The notes under the pieces: generated by a model
Told to the model about the DNA's origin: nothing
Databases searched by the model: none
What the model saw: only the letters and a program-made list of their open reading frames with translations
Program-made: the position numbers and the translations under genes
NCBI GenBank assembly: GCA_903918115.1
Contig: CAIXDG010000003.1
Location: 1-41,037, forward strand
Direction: 5' to 3'
Length of the DNA: 41,037 nt
Source of the DNA: an uncultured beta proteobacterium
Lineage (GTDB): Bacteria > Pseudomonadota > Gammaproteobacteria > Burkholderiales > Burkholderiaceae
Shown: piece by piece, positions 17,253 through 26,395 of the stretch
How positions within the stretch are numbered: position 1 is the stretch's first letter
Layout: each line of letters opens with the position of its first letter

Positions 17253-17831
17253 ATCTTGGGCCAATACTTCAGGCCCTTGACCATGTTTAATATAAAGCCG
17301 TAGCTGTCCCTTTGGATCAAAGACATAACTGCCCGCAGTGTGATCGATGGTGTAAGTATTTGGGGATAAACCCGGAACGCGTTTATAGTAAATTTTAAAT
17401 TCTTTGGTGAGCCGATTTAAGGCCTCTTCATTGGCAGGTCGTAAACCGATAAAGCTTGGATTAAATGCAGGTACATACTGCTTCAATACCTCAGACGTAT
17501 CACGCTCTGGGTCAAGTGTAACGAAAATTACTTGCACTTTAGCCGCTTGCGGACCTAATAATCTCATCACTTCTTGCATTTCAATTAAGGTCGTTGGACA
17601 TACATCAGGGCAATGGGTGTAACCAAAAAACATCACCACCGCTTTACCCTGATAGTCGGCAAGTGTGCGGAGTTTACCGTCAACATCGATTAAGCCGAAA
17701 TTGGTGCCGAATGCCTTACTACCGGTGATATCGACATTTTTAAAGGCGGGCTTTGAATCGCATGCTACTAATACCCAAGCCAAGGAGAAAAATAAAATAA
17801 TTCGAGTTATTGCGCGTAAGAAAGTAATCAT
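17232..17831 (-). CDS. SCO1/SenC-type copper chaperone lipoprotein
   Basis: SCO proteins deliver copper or reduce the CuA site of cytochrome oxidase subunit II. The 199 residues have an N-terminal hydrophobic segment ending in a lipobox LVAC (Cys24). The metal-binding C-X3-C motif (HCPDVC, Cys74 and Cys78) lies in FFGYTHCPDVCPTTL. The third ligand histidine is in YTIDHTAGSYVFDP. The thioredoxin-like core ends with LYIKHGQGPEVLAQDLK. It is the last gene of the heme A/oxidase-assembly run ctaA-ctaB-sco and converges with rpoH. Confidence 0.93.
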   Translation of the reverse strand: MITFLRAITRIILFFSLAWVLVACDSKPAFKNVDITGSKAFGTNFGLIDVDGKLRTLADYQGKAVVMFFGYTHCPDVCPTTLIEMQEVMRLLGPQAAKVQVIFVTLDPERDTSEVLKQYVPAFNPSFIGLRPANEEALNRLTKEFKIYYKRVPGLSPNTYTIDHTAGSYVFDPKGQLRLYIKHGQGPEVLAQDLKTILQ

Positions 17832-17839
17832 GACAAATT

Positions 17840-18700
17840 TTAATTGATGTAATGATCGACGAGGAACGCTGCAAATAGTAAAGATAAATAGGTAATTGAA
17901 TAACGAAAGGTTTTTTTCGCTAATGCATCACTATAAGATATAAACAGGGCAATGACATAGGCCATAAATATGCCGCCTAATATGAGTGCAAAAAGTAAAT
18001 AAATCCAGCCACTCATGCCATATAAATAAGGTAATACCGTGGCCGCTAAGAGAATGAGGGTGTACAACAATATATTCAGGAGGGTGAAACGTTCGCCGTG
18101 GGTAACTGGCAACATTGGCAATCCAGACTGCACATAATCATCGCGACGATATAGAGCAAGGGCCCAAAAATGCGGGGGAGTCCAAACAAAAATAATTAAC
18201 ACGAGTAACCAGGCTTCAGCTGAAACAGTATTCGTCACTGCCGCCCAACCAAGCGCTGGGGGCATCGCGCCAGATAAACCGCCAATGACAATATTTTGTG
18301 GTGTGGCAGGCTTTAAGAGCCAAGTGTAAATAACTGCATACCCCACAAAGGTGGCAACGGTAAGCCACATGGTTAAAGGATTGGTGAAGTTCCACAGCAC
18401 AACCATGCCTATTGAACCAAGCACAATTGAAAAGACAATGATTTGATAAGGGGATAATTCTCCTGTGGCCGAAGGACGCCATGAGGTGCGCCGCATTTTG
18501 GCATCAATGACTTGCTCTATTAAACAATTTACTGCAAAAGCGGCGCCTGCCAATAGCCAAATGCCTACAACACCGCCAATTAGTATGCGGTATGGCACCA
18601 TACCTGGAGTCGCTAAAAACATGCCAATCACGGCACAAAACACGGCTAATTGCGTTACCCTGGGTTTGGTTAACACCCAATATTGGCGCCACTTAGGCAT
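17840..18700 (-). CDS. ctaB: Protoheme IX farnesyltransferase (heme O synthase)
   Basis: CtaB (CyoE/Cox10) converts heme B to heme O by farnesylation in the inner membrane. The sequence has the UbiA-family motif [19 protein letters not shown], in which the usual first Asp is Glu, and a second conserved loop ALYRRDDY. About eight transmembrane segments are visible. I chose the ATG at 18700 (286 residues, start [16 protein letters not shown]), which fits family N-termini. A TTG at 18739 would add 13 residues and overlap ctaA. Eight bases separate its stop from the downstream sco start. Confidence 0.92.
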   Translation of the reverse strand: MPKWRQYWVLTKPRVTQLAVFCAVIGMFLATPGMVPYRILIGGVVGIWLLAGAAFAVNCLIEQVIDAKMRRTSWRPSATGELSPYQIIVFSIVLGSIGMVVLWNFTNPLTMWLTVATFVGYAVIYTWLLKPATPQNIVIGGLSGAMPPALGWAAVTNTVSAEAWLLVLIIFVWTPPHFWALALYRRDDYVQSGLPMLPVTHGERFTLLNILLYTLILLAATVLPYLYGMSGWIYLLFALILGGIFMAYVIALFISYSDALAKKTFRYSITYLSLLFAAFLVDHYIN

Positions 18701-18725
18701 TTTATAAAGCGGCTTCAATTTAAAT

Positions 18726-19850
18726 TCACGCGGTTGCAACTACAGATAAGCGGCTTGGCGACCAACTGGCCCAATAGCTCATTCTGACCAAACAACATAC
18801 CAAGCCAGCAGCGCCTGCAGTGTGTAAGAGTGCAGCTATTAACGGCCATTGAAAGATGACATTAGAGATTCCAGTGCCTATTTGAGTTAATAAAATAAAA
18901 AATAAAGCACTCGCCCACTTGGCTAGGGGAGATTGGTGTAAGCGGCCTAAATACCAACCCCGCCATGTTACCCAACTTAAAGTTATAAATACAAAAACTG
19001 CAAAGCAACGATGCGCCCAATGGATAGCCACTAAAGTTTCAGCAGTAATATAAGCGCCACTACGATCCTGACCTGCTTCGCGCCATAAAGTAAAGCCGCC
19101 CTGCAAGTCCATAGGCGGCAGCCACTCACCTTTACAGAGCGGAAAATCTGGGCAAGCTAGAACAGCATAATTAGTGCTAACCCAGGCCCCTAATGTAATT
19201 TGGATTAAAAGCATCGCCAAACCAAACACGATCAAATGCATGGGCATCATGGTTTGCTGCCGTGGCTGCTGCCACTGCCATTGAGGCCAAGGTTGTTGTG
19301 CATACCAGACCAAAGATCCAAAGAAAAGTAATGCCAAAATTAAATGGCCAGTGACGATAATCGGCTGCAATTTGAAAGTTACGGTCCACGCGCCAAACGC
19401 GCCTTGCAGGCAGACTAAAAATAACAAGCCAAGGCTAGCGTATACAGCATGGAGACTTAATTTATGACGCTGCCGAAAAGCCATAAACAATTGCACCAAA
19501 ATAAGTGCGCCTAGGCTCATAGCAAGATAGCGATGAATCATTTCGATCCAGGCTTTTATTACTGTTACCGGACCATCAGGATTGGTAGCCTCTGCTAGAC
19601 GAATTTGCGTAAGGGCTGTCAAAGGGTTTGAGGTGCCGTAACAACCTGGCCAATCAGGACAACCTAAACCAGAATCACTTAAACGCGTAAAAGCACCAAA
19701 AACAATTAAATCAAAAGTTAAAAAAACTAAGGCCCAATTTAAGCGTTGAAAATGTCCCCATTGACGCTGGTACAACAAAATTGCCACTGGAATACCAGCA
19801 ACAAATAAGGCGATTAATCCAAGCTCTAAAAAAAGGATGAAGTCACTCAT
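18726..19850 (-). CDS. ctaA: Heme A synthase CtaA (COX15)
   Basis: CtaA oxidises heme O to heme A for cytochrome aa3. The 374 residues form about eight membrane helices. Conserved elements are [21 protein letters not shown], the histidine motif [30 protein letters not shown], and a second half with [15 protein letters not shown] and [10 protein letters not shown]. The paired cysteines of the periplasmic loops are present in both halves. The start overlaps the upstream membrane-protein gene by four bases (ATGA). Confidence 0.94.
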   Translation of the reverse strand: MSDFILFLELGLIALFVAGIPVAILLYQRQWGHFQRLNWALVFLTFDLIVFGAFTRLSDSGLGCPDWPGCYGTSNPLTALTQIRLAEATNPDGPVTVIKAWIEMIHRYLAMSLGALILVQLFMAFRQRHKLSLHAVYASLGLLFLVCLQGAFGAWTVTFKLQPIIVTGHLILALLFFGSLVWYAQQPWPQWQWQQPRQQTMMPMHLIVFGLAMLLIQITLGAWVSTNYAVLACPDFPLCKGEWLPPMDLQGGFTLWREAGQDRSGAYITAETLVAIHWAHRCFAVFVFITLSWVTWRGWYLGRLHQSPLAKWASALFFILLTQIGTGISNVIFQWPLIAALLHTAGAAGLVCCLVRMSYWASWSPSRLSVVATA

Positions 19851-20506
19851 CGTAAATTTTCGCCCGTATGGTTAAGTCGCAATAATTTATCCAAATCTTT
19901 TCGAATCGCGGCAAAATCGCTTGGCGAAGCTTCCGCAGGAAACCACATCATCTTATCGCCACGGGGGTCAATTAATTGAATTTGCTGGCCAGCATTTTCA
20001 CGATTGAGCCATTGCTCCCACTGTGCTTTTACGGCCGGCGAAGTGGGCGCATTGATCATCTCAAAACCTGCCGTAGCTTGATCATAGGCGCGGCGAATTT
20101 CTGGATCAACTGCTTGTCCATCACTGACTACCCATATCAAACGTAAACGAGCGCTTTCTTTGCTCAGTGCTATACGAACTTGGCGCATCAGATATAAAGT
20201 TTTAACGCAAGCATCATTACCGACTCGACACGCTGCCGCTGGCCGCGCTACCAATAAAGTCCACTTACCTGTTAATGGAGTTCCCAGCCATTCTGGACTT
20301 ACGGCTTGCGGAGGGATAACAAAAGTACCAAAATTGGTTTTGCCGCCCTCTAGTTTAAAAACATAGTAAGCCAAATAGGATGCAATGACGGGCGCTGCGC
20401 AAAATAATAAAAGCAAAATCATTTGAATCCGCCCACGACGTGTCTGCGGATTAGGTCTGGGTAACTCATGTTGAGTTGCCGGTATCAATAATTCCTTATC
20501 TTTCAC
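19847..20506 (-). CDS. Membrane-anchored protein of the oxidase cluster, unknown function
   Basis: I do not recognise a named family. The 219 residues have one N-terminal membrane helix (MILLLLFCAAPVIASYLAYY, about residues 29-48) after a short cytoplasmic tail. A periplasmic part contains WTLLVARPAAACRVGNDACV with two cysteines (C-X5-C), followed by RLIWVVSDGQAVDPE and IQLIDPRGDKMMWF. The pattern resembles a thioredoxin-like or SCO-like fold, which would suit metallation of the oxidase; this is inference. The start is GTG at 20506, preceded by AAAGG. It lies between SURF1 and ctaA and overlaps both, so it is clearly part of the assembly operon. Confidence 0.8.
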   Translation of the reverse strand: MKDKELLIPATQHELPRPNPQTRRGRIQMILLLLFCAAPVIASYLAYYVFKLEGGKTNFGTFVIPPQAVSPEWLGTPLTGKWTLLVARPAAACRVGNDACVKTLYLMRQVRIALSKESARLRLIWVVSDGQAVDPEIRRAYDQATAGFEMINAPTSPAVKAQWEQWLNRENAGQQIQLIDPRGDKMMWFPAEASPSDFAAIRKDLDKLLRLNHTGENLR

Positions 20507-21290
20507 TATGACCTTTATGTATTTTGCTCAATTGCCGCTGTTGTATTAAGCCATGTATCAACCAAAATAGAAAGGCGCACAAGGCCAAGGCAAACCACTG
20601 AAAAGCATAAGCGTAATGGCGTTCAACTCCAACTGCTTGGGGCGCCCATGTGCGGACTAAACCATCATTTTGGGCTTGGTCTGCTTGACGCAAAATAAAA
20701 GGTAGCTGATTCCATTGGTGCTCCACCTGTAAAGCGGCAAGATCAAGGTTTTGCTGAATTCGCGCTTGAGCTTTGGCTGGGGCCGCTTCAGGTTGAGTAG
20801 CCAAATCGAGCACCCGATCTGCATAAGGGAATACTGTTCCCTCGATCTCAATGGGTTCAGGGGTAGTTAGCACTTGCGGTAATTGGGTGCGTTCTGCAGC
20901 GTTACGTGGCACCCAGCCCCGGTTAATCCAAATAATATTGTGTTGTCCACTTTCTAAGCGCATTGGCATCATTAAATAAAAGCCTGACTGCCCATTTGCA
21001 GATTGAGTGCCATTAGGTCGTGGTCGATTATCCAGCCAAATTGCCTGGTCCGGGAGATAACGTCCTAAGGCGCGCATCCGTCGATGGTTTGCTTCAGCAA
21101 GAGTCCAGTTCTTCGTACCGGCATCCAAAACGGGTAATTGTTCTTGTAATTGCAAATCACTCGCTAATTGATTTTTTTGGGCTGCGCGTTGCATTTGCCA
21201 CACCCCTAAAGCACATGCCAAGGTGACCACAAAAAGCATTGCCGCAGTGGCAACCATACGCCGCTTTACTAAACGTATAAATATTTTCAA
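20496..21290 (-). CDS. SURF1-family cytochrome oxidase assembly protein
   Basis: SURF1 proteins help insert heme A into subunit I. The 264 residues have a helix near the N-terminus (ATAAMLFVVTLACALGVWQMQRAAQK), the family motifs IWLDNRPRPNG, LMMPMRLES and IWINRGWVPRNA, and a C-terminal helix HYAYAFQWFALALCAFLFWLIH. The assigned start is TTG at 21290, because the basic stretch RLVKRR before the first helix is lost if the next ATG (21257) is used. CAGAAT lies seven bases before the TTG and could serve as a -10 box. It is divergent from a small membrane gene 15 bases away. Confidence 0.9.
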   Translation of the reverse strand: MKIFIRLVKRRMVATAAMLFVVTLACALGVWQMQRAAQKNQLASDLQLQEQLPVLDAGTKNWTLAEANHRRMRALGRYLPDQAIWLDNRPRPNGTQSANGQSGFYLMMPMRLESGQHNIIWINRGWVPRNAAERTQLPQVLTTPEPIEIEGTVFPYADRVLDLATQPEAAPAKAQARIQQNLDLAALQVEHQWNQLPFILRQADQAQNDGLVRTWAPQAVGVERHYAYAFQWFALALCAFLFWLIHGLIQQRQLSKIHKGHSER

Positions 21291-21293
21291 TGG

Positions 21294-21303
21294 TAGGATT
21301 CTG
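21294..21303. promoter_or_regulatory. Overlapping -10 candidates between SURF1 and small TM gene
   Basis: The 15-base gap contains TAGGAT (21294-21299, plus), six bases before the ATG of the small membrane gene. It also holds CAGAAT (minus, 21303 to 21298), seven bases before the SURF1 TTG. The two overlap by two bases. No ribosome binding site fits on either side, so both transcripts would be leaderless or nearly so. Confidence 0.4.
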
Positions 21304-21305
21304 TT

Positions 21306-21515
21306 ATGAAATGGATTATCTTAATTGCTCTCATTCTGATCATCTCGAGCCTCGGCTCGGCTTTATATTTCATGATGAAAGATAGAGGGGGTAGTGCACG
21401 CATGGTTCGCTCACTAGCGCTTCGCATTGGCTTATCAATTGCCCTTTTTGCAGGCATTTGGGTCGCTCACTCCCTTGGCTACATCCAAGCCACTGGAATT
21501 AAAATTGGGCAGTAA
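21306..21515 (+). CDS. Twin transmembrane small protein (DUF2909-like)
   Basis: This 69-residue protein has two membrane helices, IILIALILIISSLGSALYFMM (about 4-24) and LALRIGLSIALFAGIWVAHSLG (about 37-58). They are joined by a basic loop KDRGGSARMVR. This arrangement matches the small twin-helix proteins found in betaproteobacterial cox clusters. It is the only gene in 17232-26208 on the plus strand, and separates ctaE from SURF1. Its function is unknown; association with the oxidase is inferred only from location. TAGGAT lies six bases before the ATG. Confidence 0.82.
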   Translation: MKWIILIALILIISSLGSALYFMMKDRGGSARMVRSLALRIGLSIALFAGIWVAHSLGYIQATGIKIGQ

Positions 21516-21525
21516 TGAAATCCAC

Positions 21526-22380
21526 TTACATCCAATACACTACGATATAAAGCCCAAGCCACACCACATCAACAAAGTGCCAGTACCAGGATGCGCCTTC
21601 AAAAGCAAAATGATTCTCGGGAGTGAAATCCCCACGTATAGTACGGCGCAGCACAACCGCTAACATCAACGCACCTAACATCACATGAAAGCCATGAAAT
21701 CCGGTGAGCATATAAAACGTTGAGCCATAAATACCAGAAGTTAATTTAAGTCCGAGCTCATGGTAAGCATGAATATATTCATAAGCCTGAAAACCAATAA
21801 AAATAAATCCTAGTAATACTGTCGCAAAAAGCGAGTAAATAGCTTGCTTCCGATTGCCTTCTTGCATCGCATGGTGAGCCCAAGTCACTGTGACGCCAGA
21901 GCTCAGTAATAAGGCTGTATTAATGGTCGGAATTGGCCATGGACCCATCGTTTGAAATTGGGGAATTAAACCCGCCGGGCCATCATTGGGCCACACAGCA
22001 GAAAAATCAGGCCAAAGTAATTTACTTTCAACATCTCCCAACCATGGCAGACTAATATTGCGGGCATAAAATAAGGCCGAAAAGAAGGCCGCGAAAAACA
22101 TGATTTCCGAAAAAATAAACCAGGCCATTGACCAGCGATAAGAGATATCAACATTGATGCCATTTTTCCCGGCATTCGACTCGGCAATGGTGTCACCAAA
22201 CCAGTTGTACAAGACAAATAAAACCCATAAAACGCTGCCTAAGACAAGCATGCTAGCCCAAGCAGACTGATTAACCCAAGCCGCCATACCACCACCAAAA
22301 CCAAGCAAGCCTATGCTCAGAAGAACGGGGTAACGTGACGGATTTGGAACGAAATAATAGGGGACTGAATTAGACGACAT
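21526..22380 (-). CDS. ctaE: Cytochrome c oxidase subunit III
   Basis: This is the 284-residue third core subunit of the aa3-type oxidase, a seven-helix membrane protein. Family marks include YFVPNPSRYPVLLSIGLLGFGGG at the start, MAWFIFSEIMFFAAFFSALFYAR with the conserved acidic residue, LLSSGVTVTWAHHAM, and the end GFHGFHVMLGALMLAV ... ASWYWHFVDVVWLGLYIVVYWM. A GAGAG ribosome binding site precedes the ATG. It lies 28 bases after the DUF2970 gene and is the last gene of the ctaC-led run before the inverted small gene. Confidence 0.96.
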   Translation of the reverse strand: MSSNSVPYYFVPNPSRYPVLLSIGLLGFGGGMAAWVNQSAWASMLVLGSVLWVLFVLYNWFGDTIAESNAGKNGINVDISYRWSMAWFIFSEIMFFAAFFSALFYARNISLPWLGDVESKLLWPDFSAVWPNDGPAGLIPQFQTMGPWPIPTINTALLLSSGVTVTWAHHAMQEGNRKQAIYSLFATVLLGFIFIGFQAYEYIHAYHELGLKLTSGIYGSTFYMLTGFHGFHVMLGALMLAVVLRRTIRGDFTPENHFAFEGASWYWHFVDVVWLGLYIVVYWM

Positions 22381-22408
22381 GGTCTGCTCTCTGAATAATC
22401 ATAAACAA

Positions 22409-22606
22409 TTAAGAATGGCTAACAACGGCTCTCACAATCAAGAGGAGGGTACCCATAAAAATCATAGCCCCCAAAACCCCTGCAATCACAATATGAACAA
22501 AGCTTAAAGACGCGACATCCTCCTGTAAACCCGATTTTTTACGGATCCCCAAAAAGGCCCAAAAAACGGCGCGCATCGACTGCCAGAAGCTACTATTTTT
22601 TTTCAT
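22409..22606 (-). CDS. DUF2970-family small membrane protein
   Basis: This is a 65-residue protein with a basic N-terminal region (SFWQSMRAVFWAFLGIRKKSG) and one C-terminal membrane helix (HIVIAGVLGAMIFMGTLLLIVRAVV). The WAFLGIRK pattern and helix are typical of DUF2970 proteins, which lie between ctaG and ctaE in betaproteobacteria. No function is established; an accessory or assembly role in the oxidase is only suggested by synteny. One base separates it from the upstream ctaG stop. Confidence 0.85.
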   Translation of the reverse strand: MKKNSSFWQSMRAVFWAFLGIRKKSGLQEDVASLSFVHIVIAGVLGAMIFMGTLLLIVRAVVSHS

Positions 22607-22607
22607 C

Positions 22608-23198
22608 TTAAATAAGCGCCTTAGCTGCCGGAGGAGTTACCGCCTTTTGGCCCGCATTAATTTCAAAAAAAGTATAAGACAAGGTGATCGTTTTAACGTC
22701 TTTTGGTAAGCTCCGATCTACGACAAATACGACCGGCAATTCTTTAGCCTGAAGTGGGCCCAGCGTTTGCTGTTGAAAACAAAAACATTCCAATTTGGTA
22801 AAGTACTCCGTGGCAATTTTGGGGGTATAGCTTGGAATCGCTTGGGCCATGATGGGACGATCAAAATTATTAACCACCTCATACATAATTTGCACCATTT
22901 CACCGGGGTGAACTTCAAGATAATTTTTGAGCGGCTTAAAAGTAAAGGGGCCGCGACTATTGGAGTCAAACTCTACTGTTACTGTGCGCGTGTAGTCGAC
23001 TTGCGTATTGGTTGATTTATTGGGGCGAAAAGCGCGCGTTCCATAATCATTTTTATTGGTTAGTACATTAATGCCAGTAACTTCGCAGAGGGCCTGATAC
23101 ATTGGCACCAAAGCATAGCCAAAACCAAACATCAACACTACGACTACCATTAGCTTGACTAATATTTGGCGATTAAGGGCAAGAAGATTAGTTGGCAT
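22608..23198 (-). CDS. ctaG: Cytochrome c oxidase assembly protein CtaG/Cox11
   Basis: Cox11 delivers copper to the CuB site of subunit I. The 196 residues have a single N-terminal helix (LMVVVVLMFGFGYALVPMY) and the conserved CEVTGINVL. The periplasmic immunoglobulin-like domain carries the copper-binding ECFCFQQQTL and the downstream LPVVFVVDRSLP ... ITLSYTFFE. All copper-binding cysteines are present. It lies between the 45-residue assembly gene and DUF2970 in the minus-strand operon. Confidence 0.95.
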   Translation of the reverse strand: MPTNLLALNRQILVKLMVVVVLMFGFGYALVPMYQALCEVTGINVLTNKNDYGTRAFRPNKSTNTQVDYTRTVTVEFDSNSRGPFTFKPLKNYLEVHPGEMVQIMYEVVNNFDRPIMAQAIPSYTPKIATEYFTKLECFCFQQQTLGPLQAKELPVVFVVDRSLPKDVKTITLSYTFFEINAGQKAVTPPAAKALI

Positions 23199-23212
23199 TT
23201 GGGCGTCTGCAA

Positions 23213-23350
23213 TTAAGCTAAGACCACTCTTTTCAACACAATACCCAAGAAAAAGACCAGGGCAATGCTGAACAGAATATAGGCTAAGCGCTTGTTATGA
23301 TTAGCTTGATTGGGCTTATTCACGCGGTTCGCTTTAACCTGGCTAGGCAT
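23213..23350 (-). CDS. Cytochrome oxidase small assembly protein, 45 residues
   Basis: This short frame is easily missed. Its ATG (23350-23348) overlaps the ctaD stop by one base (TAATG), and it ends in TAA at 23213-23215, 14 bases before ctaG. The N-terminus is polar and basic ([20 protein letters not shown]) and is followed by one membrane helix (LAYILFSIALVFFLGIVLK) and a basic-hydrophobic end. Short one-helix proteins of this kind lie between ctaD and ctaG in betaproteobacteria and are annotated as small assembly proteins. The exact stop-start coupling supports translation. Confidence 0.82.
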   Translation of the reverse strand: MPSQVKANRVNKPNQANHNKRLAYILFSIALVFFLGIVLKRVVLA

Positions 23351-24987
23351 TAATGGGCATGGGCAGGCGAATTACTCGGATGCATCGGTGCATCAAAATC
23401 AACCTGTGGTGGTGTTTCAAAAGTATGGAATGGGGCAGGCGATGGAATCGTCCACTCCAAACCTTTAGCGCCATCCCAAGGGCAATCAGATGCTTTTACG
23501 CCATGACCCCGATACGCAGGTAAAACGACAAAAAGCAAGAAATAAACTTGCATCACCCCAAAGCCTAATGCACTGATTGAAGCAATCATATTGAAATCAG
23601 CAAATTGGGTGGGGTAATCGGCATAGCGTCGTGGCATACCTGCTAAACCTAAAAAATGCATGGGGAAAAAAGTGAGGTTGAAAAAAATTAAGGAGCCCCA
23701 GAAGTGAATTTTGCCGCGGAATTCATTAGCCATGCGGCCTGTCCACTTAGGACACCAGAAGTAAAAACCGGCAAACATGGCAAATAAAGATCCTGCCACT
23801 AAGACGTAATGGAAATGAGCCACTACATAGTAGGTGTCTTGCAAACCAATATCGATTGGTGCCATGGCCAAAATCAGCCCAGTGAAACCGCCCATCGTAA
23901 AGACGAAAATAAAGCCAATTGCCCAGAGCATAGGAGTTTCAAATGTCATTGAACCGCGCCACATCGTGGCGACCCAATTAAAAATTTTCACGCCCGTAGG
24001 TACTGCAATTAACATCGTGGCATACATAAAAAAGAGCTGACCAGTGACTGGCATGCCAGTCGTAAACATATGGTGCGCCCAGACAATAAAAGACAATATC
24101 GCAATCGATGAGGTGGCATACACCATCGAGCTATAACCAAATAATGTTTTGCGCGAAAAAGCAGGCACGATTTCCGAGATGATGCCAAAGGCAGGCAAAA
24201 TCATGATGTATACCTCAGGGTGTCCAAAGAACCAAAAAATATGTTGGAACATCACAGGATCACCACCACCTACTGCTGAGAAAAAAGTGGTACCAAAATG
24301 CCGGTCGGTCAAGACCATCGTAATCACCCCAGCCAATACTGGCATGACAGCAATTAATAAATAGGCAGTAATGAGCCAAGTCCAGCAAAACATTGGCATC
24401 TTCATCATCGTCATGCCTGGCGCACGCATATTTAATACCGTCACGATAATGTTAATTGAGCCCATGATGGAAGATGCGCCCAATAAATGAATGGCAAAAA
24501 TCGCCAGGTCCATACCCGGACCCATTTGCAAACTTAAGGGTGCATAGAGAGTCCAGCCACCGGCAGGGGCGCCGCCTGGTACTAAAAAAGAACCAAAGAG
24601 CAACATTGCTGCAACAGGCAAAATCCAAAAACTTAAATTATTCATCCGTGCAAATGCCATATCGGCAGCACCAATTTGTAAAGGGATCATCCAGTTAGCG
24701 AAACCCACAAATGCTGGCATGATCGCGCCGAATACCATCACCAAACCATGCATGGTGGTTAATTGATTAAAAAATTCAGGGCGAAAATATTGCAAGCCGG
24801 GCTGAAATAGTTCTAAGCGAATACCTAAGGCCATTACGCCACCGGCCAATAAACTCACAAATGAAAAGATTAAATACATCGTCCCAATATCTTTGTGGTT
24901 GGTAGCGAATAGCCAACGACGCCAGCCATGAGGCTGATCATGGGCATGATCATGAACGCTATCGTGGGTAGTGGATATGGTGCTCAT
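23350..24987 (-). CDS. ctaD: Cytochrome c oxidase subunit I
   Basis: This is the 545-residue catalytic subunit holding heme a, heme a3 and CuB. Key motifs are [11 protein letters not shown] with a heme a ligand histidine, [17 protein letters not shown] (CuB histidine cross-linked to tyrosine), [12 protein letters not shown] (two CuB histidines), and VVAHFHYVL with the heme a3 and heme a histidines. Twelve membrane helices are expected. The N-terminus is His-rich ([15 protein letters not shown]), and so is the extreme C-terminus. It lies 51 bases downstream of ctaC and its stop overlaps the small assembly gene. Confidence 0.98.
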   Translation of the reverse strand: MSTISTTHDSVHDHAHDQPHGWRRWLFATNHKDIGTMYLIFSFVSLLAGGVMALGIRLELFQPGLQYFRPEFFNQLTTMHGLVMVFGAIMPAFVGFANWMIPLQIGAADMAFARMNNLSFWILPVAAMLLFGSFLVPGGAPAGGWTLYAPLSLQMGPGMDLAIFAIHLLGASSIMGSINIIVTVLNMRAPGMTMMKMPMFCWTWLITAYLLIAVMPVLAGVITMVLTDRHFGTTFFSAVGGGDPVMFQHIFWFFGHPEVYIMILPAFGIISEIVPAFSRKTLFGYSSMVYATSSIAILSFIVWAHHMFTTGMPVTGQLFFMYATMLIAVPTGVKIFNWVATMWRGSMTFETPMLWAIGFIFVFTMGGFTGLILAMAPIDIGLQDTYYVVAHFHYVLVAGSLFAMFAGFYFWCPKWTGRMANEFRGKIHFWGSLIFFNLTFFPMHFLGLAGMPRRYADYPTQFADFNMIASISALGFGVMQVYFLLFVVLPAYRGHGVKASDCPWDGAKGLEWTIPSPAPFHTFETPPQVDFDAPMHPSNSPAHAH

Positions 24988-25038
24988 AGATGACTCTCTT
25001 CAGGTCGATTAAATGATGATTGAATAAGGTAAATATAT

Positions 25039-26208
25039 TTATTTGCTTGCAGTACGTGCCGTAATAAAGTCTTGGGTTTGAATTACGTCACCCGTTTTAT
25101 TGCCCCAGGTGTTACGCGTATAGGTCATTACTGCGGCTAACTCGCCATCGGATAGCACCCCACTCCATTTGGGCATGGCATTTTTTCCGTACAGCAAAAT
25201 TTGATACTGGCCCTCTTTAGGTCCTAGTACTACCTTGCTACCCACTAAGGTAGGGAATGCGCCTGCGCCTGCGCCATTAGCCTGGTGACAGGCGGCGCAG
25301 TTAGCTGCATACACTTTCGCGCCACGTTCTTTTTGCTCGTCAAGCGTGTACGTTTTAGTTGGATCGTCAGCATTGCCGGCCATTTCTTTTTTCTTGGCGT
25401 CGACCCACTTACTGTAGTCCTCTGCTGAAACTACTTTAACGACAATCGGCATAAAGGCATGTTGGGCACCGCATAACTCGGAGCACTGTCCCCGAAATGT
25501 ACCGATTTTTTCTGCCTTAAACCAGGTGTCCCGCACAAAGCCTGGAATAGCATCTTGTTTAACACCAAATGCGGGAACGGCCCACGCATGAATCACATCA
25601 TTTGCAGTGGTGATAATACGAATTTTTTTATTGACCGGCACCACCATCTCATTGTCGACTTCCATCAAATAGGTCAGCGACTTTGGTTCGAGGTTATTTA
25701 CTTGAGCACGCGGAGTCGAGAGGGTTGATACAAAGCTAATGCCCTCACCTTCGCCCTTGATGTAATCGTAGCCCCACTTCCATTGATAGCCTGTAGTTTT
25801 AATCGTGATATCAGAATTGGTCGTGTCTTTCATGGCGACTACTGTTTTAGTCGCTGGCAGAGCCATTGCAATGACGATAATTAATGGGATTACTGTCCAA
25901 ATAATTTCAACTGTGGTGCTTTCATGAAACGATGCAGCTTTAGCACCCTTTGATTTACGGTGTTTCAAAATGGAATAAAACATCACCCCAAATACACCAA
26001 CAAAAATTACTGCGCAAATCACGATCATGAACCAATTGAGCCAATGAATTTCTGCCATGATTTTGGTTGCTGGTGCAGGGAAGTCCAGCTGATTGACTTT
26101 CGGACCACCGGGCATGTCCCCATTAGCATGCACTGCTGGCGTTATCGCAACGGCTAGCAGCGCTCCCAAGTAAAACCAAGCCTTTAAGGCTTTTGCTAAT
26201 AAATTCAT
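25039..26208 (-). CDS. ctaC: Cytochrome c oxidase subunit II with fused cytochrome c
   Basis: This is the 389-residue electron-entry subunit. Order of parts: signal peptide (ALLAVAITPAVHA), two membrane helices (WFMIVICAVIFVGVFGVMFYS; VIPLIIVIAMALPA), then the CuA cupredoxin domain with IHAWAVPAFGVKQDA and GQCSELCGAQHAFM carrying the copper ligands. A C-terminal cytochrome c domain has the heme site CAACH and a distal methionine in AMPKWSG. The fusion makes this a caa3-type oxidase. I chose the ATG at 26208 because it starts the signal peptide; an upstream ATG at 26280 would add 24 unlikely residues. A candidate promoter lies at 26300-26305. Confidence 0.96.
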   Translation of the reverse strand: MNLLAKALKAWFYLGALLAVAITPAVHANGDMPGGPKVNQLDFPAPATKIMAEIHWLNWFMIVICAVIFVGVFGVMFYSILKHRKSKGAKAASFHESTTVEIIWTVIPLIIVIAMALPATKTVVAMKDTTNSDITIKTTGYQWKWGYDYIKGEGEGISFVSTLSTPRAQVNNLEPKSLTYLMEVDNEMVVPVNKKIRIITTANDVIHAWAVPAFGVKQDAIPGFVRDTWFKAEKIGTFRGQCSELCGAQHAFMPIVVKVVSAEDYSKWVDAKKKEMAGNADDPTKTYTLDEQKERGAKVYAANCAACHQANGAGAGAFPTLVGSKVVLGPKEGQYQILLYGKNAMPKWSGVLSDGELAAVMTYTRNTWGNKTGDVIQTQDFITARTASK

Positions 26209-26299
26209 CTCATTCTCTATTTGTTGTGCTGCACAATTTTCACGAATAATTGCGCTTAAAAATGCAAAAACGTATTTCAACCTTGCTATCTAACCTTCG

Positions 26300-26305
26300 A
26301 TTATA
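26300..26305 (-). promoter_or_regulatory. Putative -10 box for the ctaC-led oxidase operon
   Basis: A perfect TATAAT on the minus strand lies 91 bases before the chosen ctaC ATG, which gives a leader of about 85 bases. The -35 region is weak. The 187-base gap 26209-26395 between the methyltransferase-like gene and ctaC otherwise holds only a short inverted repeat (CTATC/GATAG near 26360-26377), with no T-run on either strand. Confidence 0.45.
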
Positions 26306-26395
26306 GGGTTAAATAAGGGGGCGTGAAAGCTGAGTTGCGCTATTTAACCAACATGAAGACCTATCTTATATTGATAGTAAGCACTTACATTTAAG

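Noticed and set aside
26209..26280. N-terminal extension of CtaC to 26280
   Set aside because: It would place 24 residues before the signal peptide; the ATG at 26208 starts the expected leader.
26360..26377. Inverted repeat CTATC/GATAG as a terminator after the BioC-like gene
   Set aside because: The stem is only five bases of mostly A-T pairs and no T-run follows.
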